Source of the DNA: UMGS1251 sp036666555
Lineage (GTDB): Bacteria > Bacillota > Clostridia > Lachnospirales > Lachnospiraceae
Assembly (NCBI GenBank): GCA_036666555.1
Contig: JAVWVS010000039.1
Location: forward strand, 1-15,487
Direction: 5' to 3'
Length of the DNA: 15,487 bases
Part shown: positions 1 through 6,864 of the stretch, piece by piece
How positions within the stretch are numbered: position 1 is the first letter of the stretch
Layout of the letters: the number at the start of each line of letters is the position of its first letter
The notes under the pieces: generated by a model
Seen by the model: only the letters and a program-made list of their open reading frames with translations
Database searches by the model: none
Told to the model about the DNA's origin: nothing
Translations under genes and position numbers: made by a program

Positions 1-50
1 GCAGCTGATTTGTAATCAGCAGGTTATCGGTTCAAGTCCGATTGTCGGCT
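1..50 (+). tRNA. tRNA-Thr (TGT), 5' part missing
   Basis: This is the 3' portion of a threonine tRNA, cut by the window start. The anticodon stem GCTGA/TCAGC (4-8 with 16-20) encloses the loop TTTGTAA with anticodon TGT at 11-13. The T arm ATCGG-TTCAAGT-CCGAT (26-42) is perfect, followed by the 3' acceptor strand TGTCGGC and a T discriminator at 50. No CCA is encoded, so the CCA end must be added enzymatically. The 5' acceptor strand and D arm lie outside the window. Confidence 0.93.
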
Positions 51-106
51 CTTGCTTATTCATAAGATAAGTAGATGATACGGCAATATGATAAAAGAAA
101 AGATTT

Positions 107-180
107 GGACCTTTAGCTCAGTTGGTTAGAGCAATCGGCTCATAACCGATCGGTCCTGGGTTCGAGTCCCCGAAGGTCCA
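107..180 (+). tRNA. tRNA-Met (CAT), elongator type
   Basis: A full cloverleaf is visible. The acceptor GGACCTT pairs with AAGGTCC, followed by discriminator A at 180. The anticodon stem TCGG/CCGA holds the loop CTCATAA with anticodon CAT at 141-143. The T loop is TTCGAGT. The perfect acceptor pairing, including the first base pair, argues against an initiator tRNA. An Ile2 tRNA with a modified CAT anticodon cannot be fully excluded, but elongator Met fits better. CCA is not encoded. Confidence 0.93.
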
Positions 181-238
181 TTAGAATCACACAAATCAAT
201 GTATGAGGTGCAAAACTTATACGAAGTACTACAAGTTA

Positions 239-312
239 GGCCTGGTGGCTCAGTTGGTTAGAGCGCCGCCCTGTCACGGCGGAGGTCGTGGGTTCGAGTC
301 CCATCCGGGTCG
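239..312 (+). tRNA. tRNA-Asp (GTC)
   Basis: The acceptor GGCCTGG pairs with CCGGGTC with two G-T wobbles, followed by discriminator G at 312, as expected for aspartate. The anticodon stem CCGCC/GGCGG holds the loop CTGTCAC with anticodon GTC at 273-275. The T arm is GTGGG-TTCGAGT-CCCAT. CCA is not encoded. Confidence 0.95.
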
Positions 313-366
313 CTTAAGCTAAACAAGGTATTGCTGAGTTTAGTGAACAATATAATATGTGTCAAT

Positions 367-439
367 GGGATCTTAGCTCAGCTGGGAGAGCATCTGCCTT
401 ACAAGCAGAGGGTCATAGGTTCGAGCCCTATAGGTCCCA
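367..439 (+). tRNA. tRNA-Val (TAC)
   Basis: The acceptor GGGATCT pairs with AGGTCCC and is followed by discriminator A at 439. The anticodon loop CTTACAA holds anticodon TAC at 400-402. The T arm is ATAGG-TTCGAGC-CCTAT. CCA is not encoded. Confidence 0.95.
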
Positions 440-474
440 TTTGATCATCTTGTATGATCATGATTGTGTTATGT

Positions 475-560
475 GCCGCAGTGGCGGAACTGGCAGACGC
501 CCAGGACTTAAAATCCTGTGGGATTAACTTCCCGTACCGGTTCGATTCCGGTCTGCGGCA
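475..560 (+). tRNA. tRNA-Leu (TAA)
   Basis: A class II tRNA with a long variable arm, total 86 bases. The acceptor GCCGCAG pairs with CTGCGGC, discriminator A at 560. The anticodon stem CAGGA/TCCTG holds the loop CTTAAAA with anticodon TAA at 509-511. It is the last gene of the cluster and runs into a terminator 13 bases later. CCA is not encoded. Confidence 0.95.
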
Positions 561-573
561 TTACTAAAAAGTG

Positions 574-613
574 AAGGAAACGTTGAAATGACAGCGTTTC
601 CTTTATTTTTTTT
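574..613 (+). terminator. Intrinsic terminator of the tRNA cluster
   Basis: AAGGAAACG (574-582) pairs perfectly with CGTTTCCTT (595-603); the stem can be extended inward by weaker pairs around a six-base loop. A run of T follows at 606-613. It ends tRNA transcription and separates the cluster from the regulator gene. The rest of 614-690 is AT-rich with no gene I can support. Confidence 0.85.
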
Positions 614-690
614 GTTAAAAATATTTGAACACTTTATGATGAAATTCCAAGTTTTTAAAAAGCAAGCATATCCTACTTTTTTATTGGGGA

Positions 691-719
691 TTCACAGTTA
701 AAGCGAAATAGAGTATAAT
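691..719 (+). promoter_or_regulatory. Sigma-A promoter of the XRE regulator
   Basis: TTCACA (691-696, one mismatch to TTGACA), a 17-base spacer, then a perfect TATAAT (714-719). Transcription would start near 726, giving a leader of about 120 bases before the gene at 846. The leader contains a weak imperfect hairpin, TGCACG against CGTGGCA with one bulge, near 744-768, which I do not assign a role. Confidence 0.8.
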
Positions 720-845
720 TTCCCTATAAATTAGTTTTTATATTGCACGTAAATAATACTTGCGTGGCACATTATTCATCGTAATTTAGGCTTGCTAGCC
801 ATCTGTAGGAGTTAAAAGCATAATAGATACTGAAAGGAGGAACAT

Positions 846-1571
846 ATGAGATTAGGACAGACAATTACAAACATACGAAAAGAAAGAAAAATGACACAAG
901 AAGAATTTGCCCAGATCTTTCATGTTACAAGACAGACAGTATCTAATTGGGAGAAAGAAAAGAATTATCCAGATTTGGAAACGCTAATTTTTATGAGTGA
1001 TAAATTCAATATCTCCCTTGATGTTATGCTAAAGGAGGATAAGCAGATGGTAAAAAAATTGAATACAGAAATCAAGTTTAGTAAAAGTTTTAAACGAAAT
1101 ATAATTAAAATTGCGGTATGTACTATGATAGTACTGGCACTTGGTGCAGTAGGCTGGGGAATAGCTTGGAATCACACAAAAGATTCTTTAGAAATGAAAT
1201 TTAAGGATGGTGTGGAAATGAATGATTTTCGCTTTGACAAACAATTAGGTTTCTACAAAAAAAGTATTGACCAAGATACCTATTATGCATTGCCAAATCA
1301 AGTAATGCCGGATTATTTTGAGTTTGTGCTTCATTACTTTAATACATCTTTAGATTATTATACAGTAGTAAATGGAGACAATATCCAGATACGGTGGAGC
1401 GGGAGGGATAAACGAGGTGAAATAATATACACAATCATGTGCTTAAATGAACACGGAACATTCAAGTACTCCCTTTCCCAAGAACAAGAAAAAGAATTAT
1501 GTACGGAGAATTCTAATATTAACACGATTCTTAATGAGGGTGAAAAAATATATGGGGATATATATGAATAG
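846..1571 (+). CDS. Membrane-anchored XRE-family transcriptional regulator
   Basis: A 241-residue protein. Residues 1-60 form a Cro/C1-type helix-turn-helix; TQEEFAQIFHVTRQTVSNWE (17-36) is the typical pattern, with RQTVSNWE as recognition helix. Residues about 86-107 (IIKIAVCTMIVLALGAVGWG onward) form one membrane segment, so the last 130 residues should face outside. That C-terminal part is not a domain I recognise. The start is well supported by AAAGGAGG at 833-840. Regulators that join an XRE DNA-binding domain to a membrane anchor are common in Firmicutes and often sit beside sensor or transporter operons. The gene lies 149 bases before a two-component system with no clear terminator between, so it may be co-transcribed with it or regulate it. 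The ligand and target sites are unknown. Confidence 0.85.
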   Translation: MRLGQTITNIRKERKMTQEEFAQIFHVTRQTVSNWEKEKNYPDLETLIFMSDKFNISLDVMLKEDKQMVKKLNTEIKFSKSFKRNIIKIAVCTMIVLALGAVGWGIAWNHTKDSLEMKFKDGVEMNDFRFDKQLGFYKKSIDQDTYYALPNQVMPDYFEFVLHYFNTSLDYYTVVNGDNIQIRWSGRDKRGEIIYTIMCLNEHGTFKYSLSQEQEKELCTENSNINTILNEGEKIYGDIYE

Positions 1572-1711
1572 TATAAAATGATGCCGCTTATTTTTTTGAT
1601 AGGTAGTATGAGTACACGGAAGGGAATTATTATTAGTCTGGAAAAACAATAAAAAATACGAGAGAGAAAAGAAGTTTTATTCTACGTGGTTTGTGGTATT
1701 ATGAACTCAAT

Positions 1712-1717
1712 GAGGTG
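1712..1717 (+). promoter_or_regulatory. Ribosome binding site deciding the response regulator start
   Basis: GAGGTG matches the anti-Shine-Dalgarno extension and lies at working distance from ATG 1721. The upstream in-frame TTG at 1691 has no binding site, so the shorter protein is preferred. An extended -10 like box (TGG then TATTAT, 1694-1702) lies just before it without a convincing -35, so I do not call a promoter. Confidence 0.65.
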
Positions 1718-1720
1718 GAG

Positions 1721-2404
1721 ATGAAGAAGACAATATTAGTAGTTGAAGATGATAATAAATTAAATAGTGGTGTGTGCTTGGCTCTTAAAAATGAAAATTA
1801 TGTATTTATTCAATGTAAAACATTAAAAGAAGCAAAAACTGTAATTCAAGAAAAAACACTATCATTGATTCTTTTGGATGTTAATTTGCCAGATGGAAAT
1901 GGAATTGACTTCATAAAACAAATCAGACTAACCAGTAGCGCACCAATCATTTTGATGACTATCAACAATATGGAAGTGGACATTGTGACAGGATTGGAGT
2001 CAGGAGCCAATGACTATATCACTAAGCCCTTTAGCTTGATGGTGCTAAGAGCTAGAGTCGCAGTTCAACTAAGAGCCAGTGAGAATGAGATTAGCACACG
2101 CTTCCAGCAAGATGAATTCGATTTTGATTTTGAAAAGATGGAATTTATATGCGGTGGCAATGTTGTAGAACTTAGCAAAACAGAGCAGAAGATTCTGAGG
2201 ATTCTGTGTGATAACAAAGGTGCAACGGTAAAGAGAAGTTACTTAATTGATGAGGTGTGGCAAGGAGAGTCTGAATTTGTGGATGAACACGCTCTTACTG
2301 TTGCAATTAAGCGCTTGCGTGATAAATTAGAAGAGGATGCTTCCAATCCGGAATACATTAAAACGGTATATAGAGTGGGCTATGCATGGGTGGTGAAACG
2401 ATAA
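1721..2404 (+). CDS. OmpR/PhoB-family response regulator
   Basis: The protein has 227 residues from ATG 1721. The receiver domain is residues 1-120: acidic pair E9/D10/D11, phospho-acceptor D53 in LLDVNLPDG, T80, and K102 in YITKPF. The C-terminal winged-helix DNA-binding domain spans about 130-226 (LSKTEQKILRIL, then HALTVAIKRLRDKL and the final YRVGYAW hairpin). All catalytic positions are present. It should be phosphorylated by the sensor kinase whose start overlaps its stop codon, and probably controls the ABC transporter genes downstream. A small variation is MTINN where most relatives have a small residue after the switch threonine (LTA). Family assignment is secure; the regulon is inferred from neighbours. 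Confidence 0.93.
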   Translation: MKKTILVVEDDNKLNSGVCLALKNENYVFIQCKTLKEAKTVIQEKTLSLILLDVNLPDGNGIDFIKQIRLTSSAPIILMTINNMEVDIVTGLESGANDYITKPFSLMVLRARVAVQLRASENEISTRFQQDEFDFDFEKMEFICGGNVVELSKTEQKILRILCDNKGATVKRSYLIDEVWQGESEFVDEHALTVAIKRLRDKLEEDASNPEYIKTVYRVGYAWVVKR

Positions 2405-3297
2405 TGGATTATATGATAATAATCATAGTGCTGATTATCTCTGGCATATGTTGGTATCTTTATTATCAACATAGAGAAAAACTTCTTGTGGATCGGCTTC
2501 AACATATGGTTAATCAAGCTACAGAGGGACAATTAGAACGAGGGGAAGTATCAGAAACAAAAGTATCCGCATTGGAGAATAGCATGAAGAGGTATTTGGA
2601 TGACAGCCTTCTCACAGGGGAAAATCAGATTAAACAGAAAAATATAATCCAGGGACTGATTTCGGATATTGCACATCAAACACTAACACCTATTTCTAAT
2701 CTTAAGATATATGCAGAGCTGCTCCAAGAACAAGTGTCTGGAGAACTGGAAGATATGGCAGACACCATTCACGAGCAGACGGAAAAATTAGACTTCCTAA
2801 TTCAATCTCTTGTTAAACTTTCACGTATGGAGAATGGAATTATTACAGTACATTCAGAGCAGAGATTGGTGTCAGAGCTACTTAAGATATTAGAATCCCA
2901 ATATAGCCTACAGGCCAATGAAAAGCATATTCAATTGGATATAATGGGAATGAAAATCCTTGCCAAGTACGATCTGAAGTGGACAAGTGAGGCTATGGGG
3001 AACATCTTGGACAATGCTATCAAATACACAAATGAAGGCGGAAAGGTTATCATAAAAGTAAAGCCGTATTCTATGTTTATCCGAATCGATATAATAGATA
3101 CAGGAATGGGAATTATGGAAGATGAAATTCCAAAGATATTTACAAGGTTTTACCGGAGCCTGAGTGTGTCAGAACTGCCTGGAATGGGTATTGGGCTGTA
3201 TCTTGCGCGGGAGATTATTCAAGCACAAAAAGGTTATATCAAAGTGGAATCTGAAGTGGGAAGAGGAACAATATTTTCAATTTATTTGCCTCAATAG
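2404..3297 (+). CDS. Sensor histidine kinase with minimal sensor part
   Basis: The protein has 297 residues when started at ATG 2404, which overlaps the response regulator stop (TAATG). An in-frame ATG at 2386 would add six residues. Residues 4-21 form the only clear membrane helix; there is essentially no extracellular domain and no HAMP signature. The HisKA region carries H91 in DIAHQTLTPISNLK. The ATPase domain has an N box (N200, N204), G1 (DTGMGI from 232), F box (FTRFY, 246-250) and G2 (GMGIGL, 260-265). Kinases this small outside the membrane usually rely on a partner protein as sensor, as the BceS type does with its transporter. The ABC transporter downstream is the obvious candidate partner, but that is inference. 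Confidence 0.92.
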   Translation: MDYMIIIIVLIISGICWYLYYQHREKLLVDRLQHMVNQATEGQLERGEVSETKVSALENSMKRYLDDSLLTGENQIKQKNIIQGLISDIAHQTLTPISNLKIYAELLQEQVSGELEDMADTIHEQTEKLDFLIQSLVKLSRMENGIITVHSEQRLVSELLKILESQYSLQANEKHIQLDIMGMKILAKYDLKWTSEAMGNILDNAIKYTNEGGKVIIKVKPYSMFIRIDIIDTGMGIMEDEIPKIFTRFYRSLSVSELPGMGIGLYLAREIIQAQKGYIKVESEVGRGTIFSIYLPQ

Positions 3298-3345
3298 TTT
3301 CAAAACTGAGATATTTTAGAAACAGGATGGAGACATTGTTATGAT

Positions 3346-3383
3346 AAAGTCTGTATTGTGAGAAGCAATATGGACTTTTGTTA
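3346..3383 (+). terminator. Stem-loop between the kinase and ABC genes
   Basis: Bases 3346-3358 pair with 3366-3378 over 13 positions, two of them G-T wobbles, around a seven-base loop TGAGAAG. The stem is followed by TTTTGTT. It could be a partial terminator or attenuator lowering transcription of the ABC genes from the two-component promoter. A TATGAT box at 3340-3345 with a poor -35 (TAGAAA, 3317-3322) might start transcription just before it. The promoter is only a weak suggestion. Confidence 0.6.
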
Positions 3384-3427
3384 TGTAAAGAGTAGCTATT
3401 TGCTTGTTTAATTAGAAAACGTATTGT

Positions 3428-3433
3428 AGGAGG
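3428..3433 (+). promoter_or_regulatory. Ribosome binding site deciding the ABC ATPase start
   Basis: A perfect AGGAGG. It touches ATG 3434 directly but lies six bases before ATG 3440, so the second ATG (protein starting MKILETRN) is the better start. Confidence 0.75.
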
Positions 3434-3439
3434 ATGAGG

Positions 3440-4135
3440 ATGAAAATATTAGAAACGAGAAATTTGCAGAAGATATATGGACAAGGGGATACCGAGGTTC
3501 GAGCACTTGACAATGTCACTATGGCGGTAGAGAAGGGTGAGTTCGTTGCTATTGTAGGAACTTCTGGTTCTGGAAAGTCAACCTTGTTACATATGATTGG
3601 TGGATTGGATATTCCAACAGCAGGAGAAGTAACAGTGGATGGGCAAGTCTTAAATCATATGACAGATGAAGAACTCACTATATTTCGTCGTAGAAATATT
3701 GGATTTGTATTTCAACAGTATAACTTAGTTCCGATGCTGAATGTTTGGGAGAATATTGTACTGCCGGTGAAGTTGGATGGAAACGTGCCAGAGAAGGAAT
3801 ATGTAGATGAAGTTGTGGACATTCTGGGATTACAAGAAAAACTAGAGAACCTACCAAATGCATTATCAGGAGGACAACAGCAACGTGTAGCCATTGCTAG
3901 AGCACTTGCATCTAAGCCGGCCATATTGTTGGCAGATGAACCAACCGGTAATTTAGATTCCAAAACTAGCCAGGATGTATTGGGGCTTCTGAAAGTAACC
4001 AGTAAGCAGTTTCAGCAGACGATTGTAATGATTACTCACAATGAGGAAATTGCTCAGTTAGCAGATCGTATTCTTCGTATGGAAGATGGAAAACTGAATT
4101 TTCTGAAAGATTATAAGGGGATATCGCTATGGTAA
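3440..4135 (+). CDS. ABC transporter ATP-binding protein (LolD/MacB-type)
   Basis: A 231-residue nucleotide-binding protein with every motif intact: Walker A GTSGSGKST (40-48), Q loop Q92 in FVFQQYNL, signature LSGGQ (142-146), Walker B ILLADE with catalytic E167, D loop and switch H200. The sequence style (ARALASKPAILLADEPTGNLD) is that of the MacB/LolD/BceA group, which works with FtsX-type permeases on substrates at the membrane rather than in classical import. The stop overlaps the permease start by seven bases (permease ATG at 4129), indicating translational coupling. It sits on the cytoplasmic face as a dimer with the permease. Likely role: removal or sensing of a membrane-active compound, or mechanical signalling to the kinase. 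The substrate is unknown. Confidence 0.94.
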   Translation: MKILETRNLQKIYGQGDTEVRALDNVTMAVEKGEFVAIVGTSGSGKSTLLHMIGGLDIPTAGEVTVDGQVLNHMTDEELTIFRRRNIGFVFQQYNLVPMLNVWENIVLPVKLDGNVPEKEYVDEVVDILGLQEKLENLPNALSGGQQQRVAIARALASKPAILLADEPTGNLDSKTSQDVLGLLKVTSKQFQQTIVMITHNEEIAQLADRILRMEDGKLNFLKDYKGISLW

Positions 4136-6678
4136 AAGTAGAGAACAAAGATACCCTCCGGTTCGTTACGAAAAAATTCATGAAACAGAATCACTCCCGT
4201 AATATCATCGCAGTCATCGCCATTATGCTGACTTGCCTTTTGTTCACCAGCCTTTTTATGGGTTCGGTTTCCTTAGTTTTATCTAAGCGAGCATCTGATA
4301 TCAAGCAATACATGGATTCTTCTCATGCTGTAGGATCAAATTATACAAAAGAGGAAAGCATAAAAATAGGAGATGCACTAAAGAAGGATTCGGATGTGGA
4401 ACGTTATGGTGCGGGAATCTTTCTAGGGAGCGGAATAGATCCCCGGTTTGGATACTCGACAGAGGTACGATGCGGAGATGACAACTTTGCAGAGAGTTAT
4501 AACTGTACTCCAACCACAGGGAAGCTACCAGTGGCAGAAGACGAGATTGCGGTCAGTACTATTGTATTGGATACATTAAAAGTGCCCCACAAACTAGGAG
4601 AAAAAGTAATCATTACTTACGAGCAGAACGGAGTCAATGGCGAACAAAGAACGAAAGAATTTCGCTTAAGTGGCTTCTGGGAAGGTGATCCAGCGGTTAT
4701 GGCTCAGATACTTTGGGTTTCTAAATCCTATGCAGAAATAAACCAGCATGATGCCACAAGGAAAGATTTAGACAATGGTCTATACAACGGCGGGCTGGCT
4801 TATGTAGTTTGGTATCATAATATTTGGAATTTGAGAGAAAAAACAGAGCAGTTATCAGAACGAGCAGGAATTACAGAGATAGAGCAGGCATTTCAAGTGA
4901 ACCCAGCCTACGACTTGATGCAAGAGGATTCATTTCCAATATTATCCTTATGCATTATGATTCTGTTCATTGTATTGGCGGGATATTTGATCATCTACAA
5001 CATTTTCAACATCTCGGTTAAGACAGATATAAGAACTTATGGATTGCTGAAAAATATTGGAACTACAGGAAAACAACTGAAAAAGATTGTGCGGATGCAA
5101 GCTTGGAGATTATCCATTGTGGGAATCCCGTTTGGATTACTGTTCGGTTATGGTGCAACCCTCCTTATGGCACCGTCGTTAAATACCAATATGGAGATGA
5201 ATGCCCTAAAAGGAAGTGGTCAGGAAACAGTAGTTTCTGTGAATCCCTTGATTTTCGTGGTGGCAGCAGTATTTACTCTGATTACAGTCTATTTATCTAG
5301 TTTGCGTGCATGTAAATTAGTGGAAAATATTTCTCCAATTGAAGCATTACGACTAGCGGAGAGTAATCAGAGTAAACGTAAGATGAAGAAGAGCACTTCT
5401 GTTGCTTGGTATGCGATGGCTATTCAAAATATGCTTCGGAATTGGAAGAAGGGACTGATTGTCATGCTGTCTATTGCGCTGTCTATGGTAGTAGTGAATT
5501 GTGTAGTAATGCTGGTGAATGGGTACGATTTTAAGTCCTATACAAAAGTATTTCTGTCTTCAGATTTTCAACTAGATCAGATGACCAGCACTTTGACCAA
5601 TACTAATTTTAACGGAGTCACACCAGAGGTACGAGAAAAACTGGACAATGCTCCTTATACAGAAGAAAGTGGGTATGTGTACTATTCAGACGAAAGTCAT
5701 GAGATGGAGCCACATCTGAAAGAAATATGGGATAACTTTAAAGCAAAGCAGGAATCCAATTGGCATGATTATGAGCGAGCATATTGGGATGAGATGCAGA
5801 CATCTGGAAAACTCAGCGTACATTTTCTGGGAATCTCAGAGTTTGCCTTTGAGAAAATATCTTGGAGGGGAGAATCTGGAACCTGGGAAGATTTTAAAGC
5901 TGGCGACAAGGTGATTGTGGATTACAACGATCAAAACTCCGAGAATCCAGTATCCTATTATGCACCAGGAGATACCTTTCATATGAATTATAAAAGTGGC
6001 AAGAAAAAAGATTATCAGGTGCTAGGCGAGGGAATTATGCCGTATTCCTTGGACTTTCCTTATTCAGATATGTTCTACATTACCATAATGGTGCCAGATA
6101 CGGAATACATGGAATATGTTGGAAATGATTGCGCGATGTATGCAGCGGTGGATGCGAAAAAAGGTATGGACCGAAAGATGGACAAGTACATTCAGAAAGA
6201 AATCTTAAACAAAGACGAGAGAATGAATGTGTTTTCCATGCTGCAGATGCACGCAAGTTTTGAGCAATATGTGCGGAAGTACTATATGATTGGGGGTTGT
6301 CTTGCCTTAGTATTAGCACTGATTGGAATTATGAACTTCTTTAATACAACTGCAACTTCGGTGCTCAACCGTAAAAGAGAATTCGCATTGCTAGAGGCAG
6401 TAGGTATGACCAAGAAGCAGATATCCAAGATGTTAGTGATGGAGGGATTTATTTACTTAGGTGGGGCATTCTTGTTGGCGGTGCTGATTCTATGTACTTG
6501 TGCTGAGCAATTACTGACCAACACGTTGGGAATGGCGTTTTTCTTCCGTATGCACCTTACCATTGTGCCTTGTATCTGTATGTTACCACTGATGGCAGTA
6601 GTAGCGTATGTCATACCTAGAAAGTTATTTCGAAAGATGGGGAAAGAAAGTATCATTATGAGAATACGTGTAGAATAG
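4129..6678 (+). CDS. FtsX-family ABC transporter permease with two extracellular domains
   Basis: An 849-residue membrane protein. I read eight membrane helices: about 25-50, 268-296, 329-349, 370-395, 442-466, 721-743, 770-795 and 810-832. The plan is helix, large outer domain (about 55-265), three helices, then the same again with an outer domain at about 467-718. The two halves share FtsX signatures, TDIRTYGLLKNIGTTGKQLKKI near 298-320 and REFALLEAVGMTKKQISKM near 750-770. This is a fused tandem of two MacB/LolC-type permease halves, unlike the ten-helix BceB design with one outer domain. The start is taken at ATG 4129 inside the ATPase gene, with GGGG at 4118-4121 as a modest binding site. 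It pairs with the upstream ATPase; its substrate cannot be deduced. Confidence 0.9.
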   Translation: MVKVENKDTLRFVTKKFMKQNHSRNIIAVIAIMLTCLLFTSLFMGSVSLVLSKRASDIKQYMDSSHAVGSNYTKEESIKIGDALKKDSDVERYGAGIFLGSGIDPRFGYSTEVRCGDDNFAESYNCTPTTGKLPVAEDEIAVSTIVLDTLKVPHKLGEKVIITYEQNGVNGEQRTKEFRLSGFWEGDPAVMAQILWVSKSYAEINQHDATRKDLDNGLYNGGLAYVVWYHNIWNLREKTEQLSERAGITEIEQAFQVNPAYDLMQEDSFPILSLCIMILFIVLAGYLIIYNIFNISVKTDIRTYGLLKNIGTTGKQLKKIVRMQAWRLSIVGIPFGLLFGYGATLLMAPSLNTNMEMNALKGSGQETVVSVNPLIFVVAAVFTLITVYLSSLRACKLVENISPIEALRLAESNQSKRKMKKSTSVAWYAMAIQNMLRNWKKGLIVMLSIALSMVVVNCVVMLVNGYDFKSYTKVFLSSDFQLDQMTSTLTNTNFNGVTPEVREKLDNAPYTEESGYVYYSDESHEMEPHLKEIWDNFKAKQESNWHDYERAYWDEMQTSGKLSVHFLGISEFAFEKISWRGESGTWEDFKAGDKVIVDYNDQNSENPVSYYAPGDTFHMNYKSGKKKDYQVLGEGIMPYSLDFPYSDMFYITIMVPDTEYMEYVGNDCAMYAAVDAKKGMDRKMDKYIQKEILNKDERMNVFSMLQMHASFEQYVRKYYMIGGCLALVLALIGIMNFFNTTATSVLNRKREFALLEAVGMTKKQISKMLVMEGFIYLGGAFLLAVLILCTCAEQLLTNTLGMAFFFRMHLTIVPCICMLPLMAVVAYVIPRKLFRKMGKESIIMRIRVE

Positions 6679-6742
6679 AAGTTTTGGTTTACATAAGACA
6701 CAAAAAACAAAAGAATTGTGCAAAATGCCGAATAAAAAGTTC

Positions 6743-6771
6743 TTTACAATACATTCTTTATATGTTATGTT
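6743..6771 (+). promoter_or_regulatory. Candidate promoter P1 of the NTF2/transporter operon
   Basis: TTTACA (6743-6748), a 17-base spacer and TATGTT (6766-6771) preceded by TGT, an extended -10. Transcription would start near 6778, placing the first LacI-type operator at roughly +7 to +20, a classic repression position. Confidence 0.55.
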
Positions 6772-6783
6772 ATCAATATAAAT

Positions 6784-6797
6784 TGAATGCGTATTCA
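6784..6797 (+). promoter_or_regulatory. LacI-type operator O1
   Basis: TGAATGCGTATTCA is a 14-bp palindrome with central CG, symmetric at all but one position per half. This is the standard architecture of LacI/GalR-family operators. The most likely binder is the LacI-family protein encoded at the end of the operon. It also matches the CcpA cre pattern TGWAARCGYTWWCW at 12 of 14 positions, so global carbon control is an alternative. Confidence 0.75.
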
Positions 6798-6810
6798 GTA
6801 TAAACCTTAA

Positions 6811-6820
6811 AACAGCTGTT
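6811..6820 (+). promoter_or_regulatory. Perfect palindrome at the operon promoter
   Basis: AACAGCTGTT is a perfect 10-bp palindrome, loosely extended outward by TTA and TAA. Its centre lies exactly midway between the two operators, and its last base is the first base of a TATAAT box. It may be a third regulator site; it lacks the central CG of a usual LacI-family site. Confidence 0.5.
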
Positions 6821-6825
6821 ATAAT
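6820..6825 (+). promoter_or_regulatory. Perfect -10 box, candidate promoter P2
   Basis: TATAAT with no acceptable -35 at 16-18 bases spacing (the bases there read around AGTATA). If used, it would need an activator or be weak. It lies between the two operators. Confidence 0.4.
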
Positions 6826-6833
6826 AGAAAAAC

Positions 6834-6847
6834 TGAATACGATTTCA
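6834..6847 (+). promoter_or_regulatory. LacI-type operator O2
   Basis: TGAATACGATTTCA follows the same plan as O1: TGAA outer half, central CG, TTCA outer half. The half-site ACTGAATACG here (6832-6841) is the exact reverse complement of CGTATTCAGT in O1 (6790-6799). The centre-to-centre distance between O1 and O2 is 50 bp, about five helical turns, so both face the same side of the DNA. Confidence 0.7.
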
Positions 6848-6864
6848 AGAATAGGAGAAAAGAA

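Noticed and set aside
1..613. tRNA cluster as attachment site of an integrative element
   Set aside because: No integrase gene, no repeated tRNA 3' end elsewhere in the window, and the cluster is followed by an ordinary terminator and regulator gene.
1572..1612. Terminator after the XRE regulator gene
   Set aside because: There is a T run near 1590-1598, but only a weak AT-only stem before it, so it does not meet the standard for an intrinsic terminator.
3678..3963. Open frames antisense to the ABC ATPase and other overlapping short frames across the permease and transporter genes
   Set aside because: They are shadows of well-supported genes, lack binding sites and show no recognisable domains.
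6679..6742. Terminator for the ABC permease gene
   Set aside because: I looked for a stem with a T run between the permease stop and the next promoter and found none, so termination or readthrough here is unresolved.
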